Of a stretch of 64,000 bases of DNA, positions 36,801 to 48,308 are shown piece by piece. Source of the stretch: Erythroxylum novogranatense (taxonomy: Eukaryota > Streptophyta > Magnoliopsida > Malpighiales > Erythroxylaceae); the NCBI GenBank assembly GCA_029891385.1, contig CM057228.1, positions 35,343,023-35,407,022 of the forward strand, in the 5' to 3' direction. The notes under the pieces are model-generated. The model had not been told where the DNA came from, made no database searches, and was given only the letters and a program-made list of their open reading frames with translations. Each line of letters starts with the position of its first letter. The stretch's first letter is position 1. A program made the position numbers and the translations under genes.

Positions 36801-38196
36801 TATGAATGGAAAGATAATTTCAAGAGCTAAAACTCTTATGAAGACCTTAAAGGGCAATTCCAACGTTTTAAGGGTAGAAAATGGATCAGAAGGTAACAAT
36901 ATATAGTAACTGAGACGATGAACAGTACTTCATCTCATTTCTATGAGCGATGGCGGGGCGATGAGCGAATGGCGAGATGATGAATAGTATTTCGTCTCAT
37001 TTCTATGAACAGTAACTTAGACGATGAACAGTAACTGAGACGATGAACAATAAATGAGACGATAAGAAGTAGACGATGAAAAACAGATGATGAACAGTAA
37101 CTGAGGCGGTCAAACTGAGACGCAAAAAGTCAAACTAAGACGATAGGGTGAGCGGTAACCGTCGACTTTTCTCGAACGTCTCAACTTATAAGACGCATAA
37201 ATTTTGACTCAGAACTCCAAATTTGACAAACTCGGTGTCTATAAAAACGTAAAAGAACCCTCTATAACTTTCATGAAGGTCTTAAAAATCAGATCGACCT
37301 CCAAATTGGTCAAAAACTCCACACAAAGTGACTGGTCGATCAGCTTCACACTAAACAACATCAAAACTTCTAAAAATCATAACTTTCTAATCCCTTGTCG
37401 AATATTTTCGTGTTTTATATCAATGGAAAGATAAAAACAAGCTCTACAACTCTCAAGAAGGCTACTTGATCCCATTCCATACACATCAGTCCCGAATTTG
37501 CATCGATCACAACATACACAAAACTTCCCTATGAACACATCAATTCAAAAATTTGCAGCATCTGCACTCAACTTCAATAGCTCACATCTCCCAACCTCCA
37601 CATCCAAAAATAACACATTATACATCATTGGGAAACTATGGAGGTCCTCTATAACATTTAAAAATGCCATTCGATCCAATTCAAACCACAACAGTCCAGA
37701 AATCGCCTCAAAACATAACATATACAATCCTACACTTAGAGCATTTTCCAAAACCAAAGGAAAATACACTTAACTTTCAAAGATCATAACTTCCAATCTC
37801 GATATCGAAAAATATCATACTTTATGGCTACGAAAAGCTCTCAACATAAGATAAAATTTTTATTAAGATCATTTTCTCAAAATGTGCCTAAATAAAAAAT
37901 TCAACTCTCAAGTCAAACTTTCTATCTTCAAAAATCAACTTTCTTAATTTCTTCAAAATATAACACTTTCACTAATTATTTCTTCCTTTTCAACTTCCAT
38001 TTCAATCAACTAGTTCATTTTGACTTTCATAACTCATACAAATCTACTCAAATTTCAAAGTCATCCAAATCAATCACTTCATTTCTCATCAATCTCCTTT
38101 AAGCACAATAACATCTATAACACAATTCGTATCCGAAAACACTCATTGAATTCATTTTAATATTTCTAATTTCCACCGAAAGTTCGGGGTCCAACA
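33862..38196 (-). repeat. A2 3' LTR (4335 bp)
   Basis: It follows the polypurine tract on the minus strand. It is highly similar to 38821-43142 (about 96-97% by eye in the parts compared) and differs most in the central minisatellite (36906-37150). Conserved block 2 is at 34573-34640. Confidence 0.93.
36906..37150. repeat. Degenerate minisatellite in the A2 3' LTR (AGACGATGAACAGTAACTG type)
   Basis: Units built from GACGATGAACAGTAACTGA repeat irregularly. This copy has a stretch with GCGATGGCGGGGCGATGAGC that the 5' LTR lacks. Confidence 0.75.
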
Positions 38197-38198
38197 AT

Positions 38199-38210
38199 TC
38201 TCCCCCTCTT
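38199..38210 (-). other. A2 polypurine tract
   Basis: AAGAGGGGGAGA on the minus strand, two bases before the 3' LTR start. It would prime plus-strand DNA synthesis. Confidence 0.9.
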
Positions 38211-38382
38211 AAAAGAATTTCGCCCTCGAAATTACTATCTGAATAATCACCACGTAACTTATTCTCTCAAATAATTTCTTCGAAATAATCATATTCAATC
38301 CCTTTCTTAACTAATTCCTCATCATACATATTTCTCAACTTACTCACAATTTATCACTTCTTGTGTCAAATACCACCAATAT

Positions 38383-38404
38383 CATATATATATATATATA
38401 TATA
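38383..38404. repeat. (TA)n microsatellite
   Basis: A run of alternating A and T of about 22 bp within the A2 interior. Confidence 0.9.
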
Positions 38405-38804
38405 TTAACAGATTTACACAAGTCAATGGTCCAATTCTTAATAACCTTAAAATGGACCAATACCATTCAATTTAATCCTTTTGAACTTCCATATATATAT
38501 CTATATCTCTATCATTCAACTCATCTTTCATGTATCCTATATTATATCTCACATATATATATCCGAAAGGAATTCCTCTAAATTCGTCATGAAATTCGAA
38601 CCTTAATCTCCATTATCACATTCTTTTATCATCAATCACGCTTTCGACACCTTAATCAAAACATTCTTATACTCCAAATACATGTTAGGTCATTCACATC
38701 AATATCACATTCTCACTAATTCAATCATATTCATTCACTAACTCTTATCATCTTCTCATGCAAATCACTCATACACATACGCCCATGTAAGATCCTATTA
38801 CTGG

Positions 38805-38816
38805 GCTCTGATACCA
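38805..38816 (-). other. A2 primer-binding site (initiator tRNA-Met)
   Basis: TGGTATCAGAGC on the minus strand, four bases after the 5' LTR end. This is the usual plant site complementary to initiator tRNA-Met. Confidence 0.93.
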
Positions 38817-38820
38817 CAAC

Positions 38821-41800
38821 TGTTGGGACTCGATCACGAGACCGGACCCAACCGAAAAACGAAACGAACGAAAACGAAATAAAAAAAGGAACATAAGGCG
38901 GAAGCAAAATCATATACGAATCAATTGTCAAATCGGATAAATTGAATCCGAAGGCGAATCGAATAACACAAAGCGGAAGCAACAAATCGATTAACAGATT
39001 CGCGAAGCAACGACAGATCTAAGATCAAAGCGAAACAAAATCAATTTCCGACACCCGTGAACAAATATTTTAGGAATCACTGTCGCGTTGGAAACCTTAG
39101 ACTTAAATTGTCCAAAATTCGATATAAATTTTTTTTCTTTACTTTTCTCTCTTTTCTCATTCCTCAATCCTAATACATTCACATACAATCGCACTATCCA
39201 ATGTCCAATACACGTTCATTCACATTTTTCCATATACAAATCATGCTTATATCTCAATTGAACATACAAAATTTATATGACATATCCATGTGCAATACTA
39301 TAACTCAATAGTCTTATCAAAATCTCATAATTCAATCACAATTTATACACCATTTCATAAATCAAAGCTTTATACAAAACATAGTGGCATTTTCAAGCCT
39401 TATACATTATCCATAACCCTAAACCAAAGTACACAATACACAACAATTTTAGACTTCTCAGCAACCACCTAACTTAACAATAATACAATATAAACACATG
39501 CAAACAGAAATCTTCAATTTTCTTTACCCGATCTTCTTCTCATCACCTGTGGATGGGAATGAAGGGGGTGAGCTTATAGCTCGTGGGTAACAGTTTATAA
39601 CAAATAAATAAGCAAAACCCTTGAAATTCTTTTTCTTTTCTGGTCTTAGATAGCATTTCTTTGAAATCCGTAAAGCACATTTTCAAAATGTTATTTTCTT
39701 GCCGTATTCAAAATCGCAATTTGCAAAACGTATGATTTTTAGGCTTTTAGCCATAAACCCATAGGTTACAAAACATGAATGCATCAACTTGACAATTCAT
39801 ATATGCAGTGGCAAATCACATATGCAATGCACACAATTGGCTCAAGAGTTCCATAAACACGACGGAAAACTGAAGTTTTACCGTAAACACAACGAGTCCG
39901 ATTTCTCAGGATCTCGTGACCCCAAGCGGGCAGCCGGGAGAAGGCTATCTATATGTCGACGTGCACGTGACTAACGAAATAGGTTCTCTCTTGCCCACAC
40001 AAAAGCACATATCATGCTCAAATCCATTTATCAAATGCTCTTGTCTGAATATACGAGATGCCATGGAATCTTTCGAGGCATAACACAAATGTATTTTGAA
40101 ATTCATCAAAAGTTCATGTATTGAATCAATAATGATTTTTCAAATCATTCATACAATGATGCAACATTTATGATGCAATTGAAATCAAAAAATCTCTTTG
40201 TTTAAGAAAAGCAGTAGTGGCTTATAAATCTATTATAAACAGGTACCCACCTCAAATCGATGCTAGAAGCTTGTCCTTAGCTTCAATTTGACCATTTCTT
40301 CTTTTATTCTCCCAATTGAAAATTTCCTACACCAATGTCACACAAATTTGACCTCATAAATGACATAATCCTTAATATTGAACTTAGAAAACACTAATTC
40401 CACACATAATCAAGCCATCTAAATCACCAATTTTCAAAAACCCCAATTCATAAAATTGGGCATAACCCTAATTAATTTCCATCCAAAATTAAACCCATAA
40501 TACTAAGCAATCACCAAAATTGATTTCATAATACACAAACCCATATCATTTTCCATGATTCTAAAGCAACAATCTTCCAAAATTCACAAATCAAAATTTC
40601 GGGTCTTACCTCATCCTTCACAAATTTTCTGATTTCTTAGCTCATGTTGGAGCTCTCGTCATCCTCCACGTTTTTCCTTCATGAAGAAACATGGAAAGCT
40701 TGCTTGAAGACCTTTAAAAATCAAATCCTAGCTCTCTCTCTCTTTTCTTTCTTCTTCACTCATCCGAAAACTTGCTCTCCCTTCTCTCTTCTTTCTCTTA
40801 TTCTTTTTCTACTTTTTGTTTCTGTCAATTGTCGTGCATTCTCTCCTTATAAAGGACCACAATCTTGTCATGTCATTAAATGACTTAAAATTGACTCATT
40901 TGCCCTTACTCATAAGCTTAAAACTTAACTCTTTAAGTAAACTTCCAAAATTGCCCCTTCCTTTTTGCCTTAAAAACTTTATAGAAATGTCCCTCTATGT
41001 CTTACGAATCCATCGCTTCAAGAATTGAATCGATCGGAGCTCTATATCTCAAAATGTCTCAAAAATACTGAAGTCTGTTAGATATTTCGTTTGGGCCAAA
41101 ACTAAATCAAGACTGATCACTACACGTAACTTCACTCCAGAAGTTGAATATCTTAGAGGCTAAATTGTTGATTGGCTCCTTCATATAATTTGTATATCTA
41201 TGTCTGTAGTTTCATTTTAAATAGAAATCACCTCATTTCGACCTCTACAGATTTAGAAAACATCAAAATACTGAAATATGTTTAGTGGGAAACACCAGCT
41301 CAAATCCTCTAAGAACACACTCACTGCACCCGTCCCACCTTTTCCACTTAATCTTTCTCACTTCATTTCAGATAGCTTCGATTTGGTGGAGATGAAGAGA
41401 AAGGTCTTATGAATCCAATGGTTCAAGAATCAAGTCATTCGGGGGTCTAGAGAAGAAGTTATGGTCAAAAGAAGCAACCATGTTTGTGACCTCAATCGTA
41501 CTGAACCTGTTTCGGGGAAACAGCTATAACTTTCTGTAGAAATGTCTGATTGAGGTGTTATTTGAATGGTTCGAAAGAGGACATGAAGAGCTACAACTTT
41601 CATGAAGGTCTCAAAGGCCAAATCTTTCATCTGTGGGGTCAAAAACAAAAGCAGACGATGATGACGTCATTTTAAGACGATGATGACATCATCAGACGAT
41701 ACAGATTGGGAAAATTGCTATAACTTTCCCTATGGATATCAGATTAAGGATTTCTTTATATGGATGGCAAGATAATTTCAAGATCTAAAACTCTTATGAA

Positions 41801-43142
41801 GACCTCAAAGGGTAATTCCAACGTTTTAATGGTAGAAAATGGATCAGAAGATAACAATATATAGTAATTGAGACGATGAACAGTACTTTGTCTCATTTCT
41901 ATGAACAGTAACTGAGACGATGAACAGTATTTCGTCTCATTTCTATGAACAGTAACTTAGAAGATGAACAGTAACTGAGACGATGAATAGTAACTAAAAT
42001 GATAAGAAGTAGACGATGAAAAACAGATGATGAACAGTAACTGAGGCGGTCAAACTGAGACGCAAAAAGTCAAACTAAGACGATAGGGTGAACAGTAACT
42101 TCGTCTGACTTTTTCTCCAGAACGTTTCAACTTATAAGACGCATAACTTTTGACTCAGAACTCCAAATTTGACAAACTCGGTGTCTATAGAAACATAAAA
42201 GAACCCTCTACAACTTTTATGATGGTCTTAAAAATCAGATCGACCTCTAAATTGGTCAAAAACTCCACACAAAGTGACTGGTCGATCAGCTTCACACTAA
42301 ACCGCATCAGAACTTCTAAAAATCATAACTTTCTACTCCCTTGTCCAATATTTTCGTGCTTTATGTCAATGGAAAGATAAAAACAAGCTCTACAACTCTC
42401 AAGAAGGCTACTTGATCCCATTTCATACACATCAGTCCCGAATTTGTATCGATCACAGCATACACAAAACTTCCCTATGAACACATCAATTCAAAAATTT
42501 GCAGCATCTGCACTCAACTTCAATAACTCACATCTCCCAACCTCCACATCCAAAAATAGCACATTATACATCATTGGGAAACTATGGAGGTCCTCTATAA
42601 CATTTAAGAATGCCATTTGATCCAATTCAAACCACAACAGTCCAGAAATCGCCTCAAAACACAACATATACAATCCTACACTTAGAGCATTTTCCAAAAT
42701 CAAAGCAAAATACACTTAACTTTCAAAGATCATAACTTCCAATCCCGATATCGAAAAATAGCATACTTTATGGCTACGAAAAGCTCTCAACATAAGCTTC
42801 AATTTTCATTAAGATCATTTTCTCAAAATGTGCCTAAATAAAAAATTCAACTCTCAAGTCAAACTTTCTATCTTCAAAAATCAACTTTCTTAATTTCTTC
42901 AAAATATAACACTTTCACTAATTATTTCTTCCTTTTCAACTTCCATTTCAATCAACTAGTTCATTTTGACTTTCATAACTCATATAACTCTACTTAAATT
43001 TAAAAGTCATCCAAATCAATCACTTCATTTCTCATCAATCTCCTTTAAGCACAATAACATCTATAACACAATTCATATCCGAAAACACTCATTGAATTCA
43101 TTTTAATATTTATAATTTCCACCGAAAGTTCAAGGTCCAACA
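38821..43142 (-). repeat. A2 5' LTR (4322 bp)
   Basis: On the minus strand it runs from TGTTGGACC at 43142 to the end next to the primer site. Conserved block 2 is at 39533-39592, and a single TGACGTCA lies at 41662. Confidence 0.93.
41866..42110. repeat. Minisatellite in the A2 5' LTR, with a perfect hairpin
   Basis: The same AGACGATGAACAGTAACTG-type units as in the 3' LTR. TGAGACGA (41913-41920) and TCGTCTCA (41932-41939) are exact complements around an 11-nt loop. Confidence 0.75.
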
Positions 43143-43553
43143 AAAATCTCTTTATAAGGCTTAGAAAAGATGAAACCTAGCTCAACTCTTTTATTTCCTC
43201 TCAACCACCGAAACCTCTCTTGTTCCTCTCTTTGGTTTTTATTATTTCACTTTTCCTCTCCCAATTTGGTTTTTTTTCCTTTCTAAGGAAGGAAACAACA
43301 CTTCTTTCTTCCCATTTTATCCTTAATGAATAATAAAAGTCCACCTTGCCCTTCTTTTAATACCTTATGGTTTTTAAACCTAAATGACTTGCCAAATTTG
43401 ACCTTACACTCTCCCACTACTTTAATAGTTCAATGCCCTTAACCTATATCATATTATCTTACCCACATTAACAAGCTATTCTTTTCCAACCTAATTAATC
43501 TAGCAAGACCCCAAAATTCAACTCATCATGTTAAAATTTTTCAGGGGCCATCA
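43143..43553 (-). repeat. G 3' LTR, proximal piece
   Basis: On the minus strand it begins TGATGGCCCCTGAAAA at 43553. It matches 60796-60656 and 51155-50882 of the 5' LTR. CTCCCACTACTTTAATAG at about 43411-43428 is the uninterrupted target of F. It ends at the AAAAT duplication of A2. Confidence 0.9.
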
Positions 43554-43567
43554 TTTTTCCCCCACTT
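43554..43567 (-). other. G polypurine tract
   Basis: AAGTGGGGGAAAAA on the minus strand, directly before the 3' LTR start. Confidence 0.9.
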
Positions 43568-44990
43568 AAGAAAATTTTGTCCTCGAAATTCTTACCTGAG
43601 CTATTGAAAAGGTGTGGATACTTTTTCCTCATAGCCTCCATGGGCTCCCATGTGGCCTCTTCAACAGAGTGATTTCTTCACAAGACTTTGACCAGTTGAA
43701 CCGTCTTGTTTCTCAAGACTTTTTCCTTGATGTCTAAAATCTCTACTGGAATGTCCTCATAACTCAGATTGTCTCTCAATTGAACCTCAGTGGTCTGAAT
43801 AATGTAGGATGGATCCGATCTGTACCTTCTCAAAATGGAAACATGTAAGACGTCATGTATCTGTGACCATTCTGGTGGTAGCGCTAACCTATAGGCTAGC
43901 GGTCCAATCCTCTCTACAATCTCATATGGACCTATATATCTCGGACTCAACTTGCCCTTCTTGCCAAACCTCATGACTCCTTTCCAAGGAGATGTCTTAA
44001 GAAAAAACTTTCTCACCGATCTCATACTTTATCTCCTTTCGATGTGCATCAGTGTAACTCTTCATTCTATCTTGTACTGCCTTAAGCCGTTGTTTAACTA
44101 GATTTACCTTATCGATCATCATCTGAAGTAGCTTTAGCCCTATCAGTTTCCTTTCTCCTTCTTCATCCCAACATATCGGAGTTCTACATCTCCTTCCATA
44201 CAGTGCTTCATATGGAGCCATCTGAATGCTCGAATGGTACGAATTATTATAAATAAATTCGACTAATGGCAAATGCTCGTCTCAAGCTCCTTTGAAATCT
44301 ATCACACATGCTCTAAGCATTCCCTCAAGCGTCCGAATGGTCCTCTTAGATTAACCATCCGTCTGGGGATGAAAAGTCGTACTAAAATTCAACTTGGTTC
44401 TAAGAGCCTTTTGTAAGCTTGCCTAGAATCTTGAAATAAATCGAGAATCCCTATCAGAGACTATTGAATCCAAAATCTCATGTAATCTTGCTATCTCATC
44501 AATATACTTCTTGGCTAGCACATGCAGAGGGTCAGTCTGCTTAATTGTCAGAAAATGGGCTGACTTTGTCAATCGATCCACAATAACCCATATGGCATTA
44601 TGTTTCCTGCTGGTCTTGGGCAATCCCATCAGAAAATCCAGTCACCCTTTGCCACTTCCACTCAGGAATGGACAATGGCCTTAACTTGCCTGAAGGTGCC
44701 TGGTGCTCAGCCTTGACTTGCTGACACACTAGACACTTGCTACATCCCTCTTCATGCCTTTCTACCAGAAATGTCCTTTCAGATCTCTGTACATCCTGGT
44801 GCTACCTGGGTGCATGGAATAAGGTGCATTATGTGCCTCATCCAATATTTCATCCTTTACTTTCTTGACATTCGGGATACAAAGTCTATTTCCTACGACC
44901 ATAAGTCCATTATGCCTCACTACTACTTCAGATTTCTTGTCATTCTGAATTTCTTCTCGAAACTCACTCACTTCTGTATCCTATGCTTGT
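43568..44990 (-). pseudogene. G integrase and chromodomain, interrupted
   Basis: The N-terminal HHCC zinc finger (SMHPGSTRMYRDLKGHFWW, then CLVCQQ) starts near 44870. The core has IWVIVDRLTKSAHFL and SDRDSRF, supplying the two catalytic aspartates. The region where the catalytic glutamate is expected reads HPQTDG, stop, SKRT, so the glutamate appears to be lysine. The C terminus has GKLSPRYIGPYEI (GPY/F) and ends with a chromodomain, ILDIKEKVLRNKTVQLVKVL then EEATWEPMEAMRKKYPHLF. The chromodomain is cut by TGA at 43680-43678 where tryptophan is usual. In chromoviruses it directs insertion toward particular chromatin. Confidence 0.9.
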
Positions 44991-44996
44991 AACTCC

Positions 44997-46320
44997 TTAA
45001 CTTTTTTTCCTGAGTATCGGTCTCACTTTGAAAGTAGCAATAATACACTCAGGTTCCTCTTGTTTCAAACTTATCCTAAGTTTAGTCATCTCCTCTAACA
45101 GCGGCAGATAAACTGTTCGAACATGAGCTATAGAGGATTTCCTGCTCAAGACATTCGTTACCACATTTGCCTTTCCTGGATGATACTCGATCAATAAATC
45201 ATAATCCTTAATTAGCTCCAACCAGCTTTTCTGTCTCAAATTCAACTCTTTTTGGCTTTGAAGGTACTTGAGACTTTTATGATCAGTAAAAATCCTCGTT
45301 TGCACCCCATACAAATAATGTCTCAAAATCTTCAGGGCAAAAATTACTGTTGCTAATTCCAGATCATGGGTCGGGTAATTCAATTCATAAGGTTTGAATT
45401 GTCGTGAAACATAAGCTATCACCCTGTCTCCTTGCATCAATACACAATCTAAACCCTTCCTCGATGCGTCACTATACAATGTATACCCCTCATCTCCAGT
45501 AGGTAAAATCAAAACTGGAGCACTTGTTAATCTACGTTTGAGCTCCTCAAAACTTTTTTGGCATTCCTCACTTTGGATAAATTTCTGATTCTTCTTCAAT
45601 AACTTAGTCATCAGAGCAGCTATCATGGAAAATCCCTCAACAAATCTCCTATAATATCCTGCCAAACCCAGAAAACTCCTCACCTTTGTCACTGTCTTGG
45701 GTGCATGCCAATTTACCACTGCTTCAACCTTCTATAGATTAACATGTACCCCATCTTTCGAAATCACATACCCGAGAAAAATCACTTCATGAATCCAAAA
45801 CTCATATTTGCTAAATTTGGCATATAGTTCCCTCTCTCTCAATATCTGCAACACAATCTTGAGATGTCTCTCATGTTCCCCTTCACTCTTGGAATACACT
45901 AGAATGTCATCGGTAAATACTATGACAAACTGATCTAGATATTCCTTAAAGACCCTATTCATAAGATCCATAAAAGCAGCTAGAACATTGGTTAATACAA
46001 AAGGCATGACAAAAAACTCATAATGTCCATACCGTGTTTTGAAGGCCGTCTTGCTTACATCAGACTCCTTGATTATGAGTTAATCATAGCCTGAACTGAG
46101 ATCAATTTTGAAAAAGACCCTTGCTCCTTGAAGCTGGTCAAACAGATCATCAATCCGAGGTAAAGGATACTTATTCTTAATAGTCACCCTGTTGAGTCTT
46201 CGATAATCAATGCACATGCGCCATGTTCCATCCGTCTTCTTAACAAACAGAACTGGCACTCCCCATGGTGACGAACTCGGCTTTATGAAACCCTTCTCTA
46301 GCAGTTCCTCCAACTATTCC
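44997..46320 (-). pseudogene. G reverse transcriptase and RNase H
   Basis: The segment from 46313 carries [27 protein letters not shown] and [11 protein letters not shown], then a stop at about 46080. The next (46007-45732) has the catalytic box as [10 protein letters not shown] (FTDD at 45917-45906, where [FY]-x-D-D is the rule). The last (45719-44997, 240 codons, the longest intact piece) carries the connection and RNase [20 protein letters not shown] and [10 protein letters not shown] give the three acidic positions. The usual ...DALSRK end reads NVLSRK, so the fourth acidic residue is lost. Confidence 0.92.
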
Positions 46321-46456
46321 TTGAGTTCCTTTAATTCTGCTGGAGCCATTCTATAGGGTGGTATAGAAATAGGTACAGTTCTAGGAATCAAGTCGATGGC
46401 AAACTCAATCTCCCTTACCGGTGACAAACCAGGTAAATCCTCTAGGAATACATCCC

Positions 46457-47220
46457 TCACAACTGAAAAATCTTCCAACTCCCTTCATTCCCATCAGTGT
46501 CCACAACATGCGCTAAAAAGGCTTCACACCCCTTTCCTATCATCCTATCAGCTAACATAGTAGAAATGATTCTTAGTGATGGTGTTTTCCTGACCCCTCT
46601 GAAAATCACCTTCTCACCGTTACCCAAGTCAAATTCCACCTCCCTAAGGCTACAATCTAAATTTGTATGATACTTCTCCATGACATCCATCCCCAATATG
46701 ACTGCTAGCCCCTTTAACTCTAGGGGTAGCAAGTCCACCTCCAATTGAGTACCCTTGAAGACAAGTTTACAATCTTTATACACTTGACTTATTATCACAT
46801 GCCTCCCTAAAGGAGTGCTAACAATTAAAGGATTTCTTAGTGGCATTAAAATAATATCATGTAATGTCATGCTTGCATAAACAAATGAATGCGTGGAGCC
46901 TGAATCAATCAACACATATACAACAAAATTAAATAATCGAGCCATATCCGTGACAACTTCGGGTGCAGCTGCACCTTCCTCTCTGGTCATGGCGAACACC
47001 CTTGCTTGAGCCTGAGCCTGACCCCTTGGCCTTCCTGGAGGAACAACCTTCCTTGCAGCTCCAGAATTGCCCACCTCATTGACTAGCCTGACATCCACTG
47101 TTTCTGCTCTCCTTAGTGCTTGCAATTGTAACCCCTCTCGCCTTGTTACTTGGGGACAGTCCCTGATCATATGTCCCTTCTCTCTACATTGAAAACATGT
47201 TCCTAGTAACTTGAAGCACT
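46457..47220 (-). pseudogene. G zinc knuckle and aspartic protease
   Basis: Just upstream of the first methionine (47170) the frame encodes CFQCREKGHMIRDC, a perfect CCHC knuckle that binds RNA in the particle. Then a low-complexity linker, then the protease with VYVLIDSGSTHSFVYASM; the D-S-G-S site is at 46906-46895. Later LEVDLLPL and DVILGMDVMEKYH-like segments match the flap and C terminus of retropepsins (here VILGMDVMEKY). This frame is long and open, among the best preserved parts of G, and the catalytic triad is intact. Confidence 0.9.
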
Positions 47221-47333
47221 CTCCTCTTCACACCTTTTTCAGGTATTGGAGCACTCACCCCCTTCCTAGAAAACTACTCTCGGTTCTTCCTCTTCCTGCT
47301 CACCTCATACTTGATGTTCTCCAGCTTCTTAGC

Positions 47334-48094
47334 TTAGAGTGCGGCATCTACCAACTGTTGGTAGTCACAGAAATTGTGGATCAGGACTTTCTCCTTGATC
47401 CCCAGATGGAGACCTCCTTCAAACTTGCGACACTTATCTTCCTCATTTGTCACAATGTTGGTCGCATATCGAGAAAGCTTAGTGAACTTCAGCTCATACT
47501 CACTCACACTCATGTCCCTCTGTGTGAGATTTAAAAACTCTCTAGCCTTCTCTTGGATATACACTCTCGAGAGGTACTTCTTCTTGAACACTTTCATAAA
47601 ATCTCTCCAGGATAACATCGGAGGCATCACTTGACTATGGGGCATTGATTCCCACCAATGAAGGGCATCTCCCTGTAGCAAGCTCACTGCATAGTCTAAC
47701 TCTCTTCATCTAAGCACTTCATTTGAGTCAGAACCCTCTCTGTTCTCTTCAACCTAGCCTCGACCTCTTCAAGATTTGTAGTCCCATGAAAATCTACAGC
47801 TCCATACTTGCGGAGCTTATCATACTGTCCAGTCCTCTCCACTGAAGCTGGCACCGACACTTGTGACCCTTGGCCCATGGCATAAGTGAAAGCCTGAGAA
47901 AAGGCCTAAAAGAACTGCGGGTCCATAGATGACATAGGAGAAGGAGGCGGCGGTACTTCATGCTGCACACTAGGTGCCTCAGAATCAGGAGCAAGGTGTG
48001 TCCCAACATCTTGCGGGACATAAGATTCATCCGTGCTCCCTTGGCGAAAGCCAAATTGAGTCAGAGCTCCTCGAGTTCTTCTTCGAGGCGGCAT
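47334..48094 (-). pseudogene. G gag (capsid), interrupted
   Basis: It starts MPPRRRTRGALTQFG at 48094, a typical chromovirus gag beginning, and runs to a stop at 47906. After another break, FHGTTNLEEVEARLKRTERV (47878-47696) and LLQGDALHWWES, SWRDFMKVFKKKYLS, NLTQRDMSVSEYELKFTKL (47687-47334) make up the Retrotrans_gag domain. Two or more interruptions split it. It lies just before the zinc knuckle, as expected. Confidence 0.9.
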
Positions 48095-48308
48095 TTTTCA
48101 CTCCTTGAATAGAAACCATTTAAAAACTTTAGCTCATACGAAACAAATTTCAAAGTATGAAAAAAAATTTAAATCGTATAAAACAATTTCAAATCATAAG
48201 AAACAAATTAAAACTTTCATGCCTTTTTTATGCCCATTTCATACTTAGCATACTCCAAAACCTAATCTCAAATTTGGACCTAAACTGTGCTGCTCTGATA
48301 TCATAGTA
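48095..48308 (-). other. G leader and primer-binding site
   Basis: TGATATCAGAGC (minus strand, 48303-48292) is the initiator tRNA-Met primer site TGGTATCAGAGC with one change. About 200 bp of AT-rich leader separate it from the gag start codon. Confidence 0.8.

Larger units (their letters stand above)
38197..38820 (-). other. A2 interior, 624 bp, non-coding
   Basis: There is no protein domain on either strand. It contains a (TA)n run at about 38383-38404, the polypurine tract at one end and the primer site at the other. Next to the polypurine tract, AATTTCGAGGGCGAAATTCT closely resembles the last codons and downstream sequence of pol in chromovirus G (43568-43590). Confidence 0.9.
33862..43142 (-). 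mobile_element. A2: complete non-autonomous element with giant LTRs and a 624-bp interior
   Basis: LTRs at 43142-38821 (5') and 38196-33862 (3') both run TGTTGGACC to GTCCCAACA on the minus strand and are about 4.32 and 4.34 kb. AAAAT flanks the element at 33857-33861 and 43143-43147. The uninterrupted target is seen in the other LTR of G at 50882-50886. Between the LTRs are a primer site, 624 bp without coding sequence, and a polypurine tract. The element therefore had everything needed in cis for reverse transcription but no proteins of its own. Confidence 0.95.

Noticed and set aside
38363..38581. 72-codon frame in the A2 interior
   Set aside because: It runs through the TA microsatellite, and its Tyr/Ile-rich composition carries no domain.
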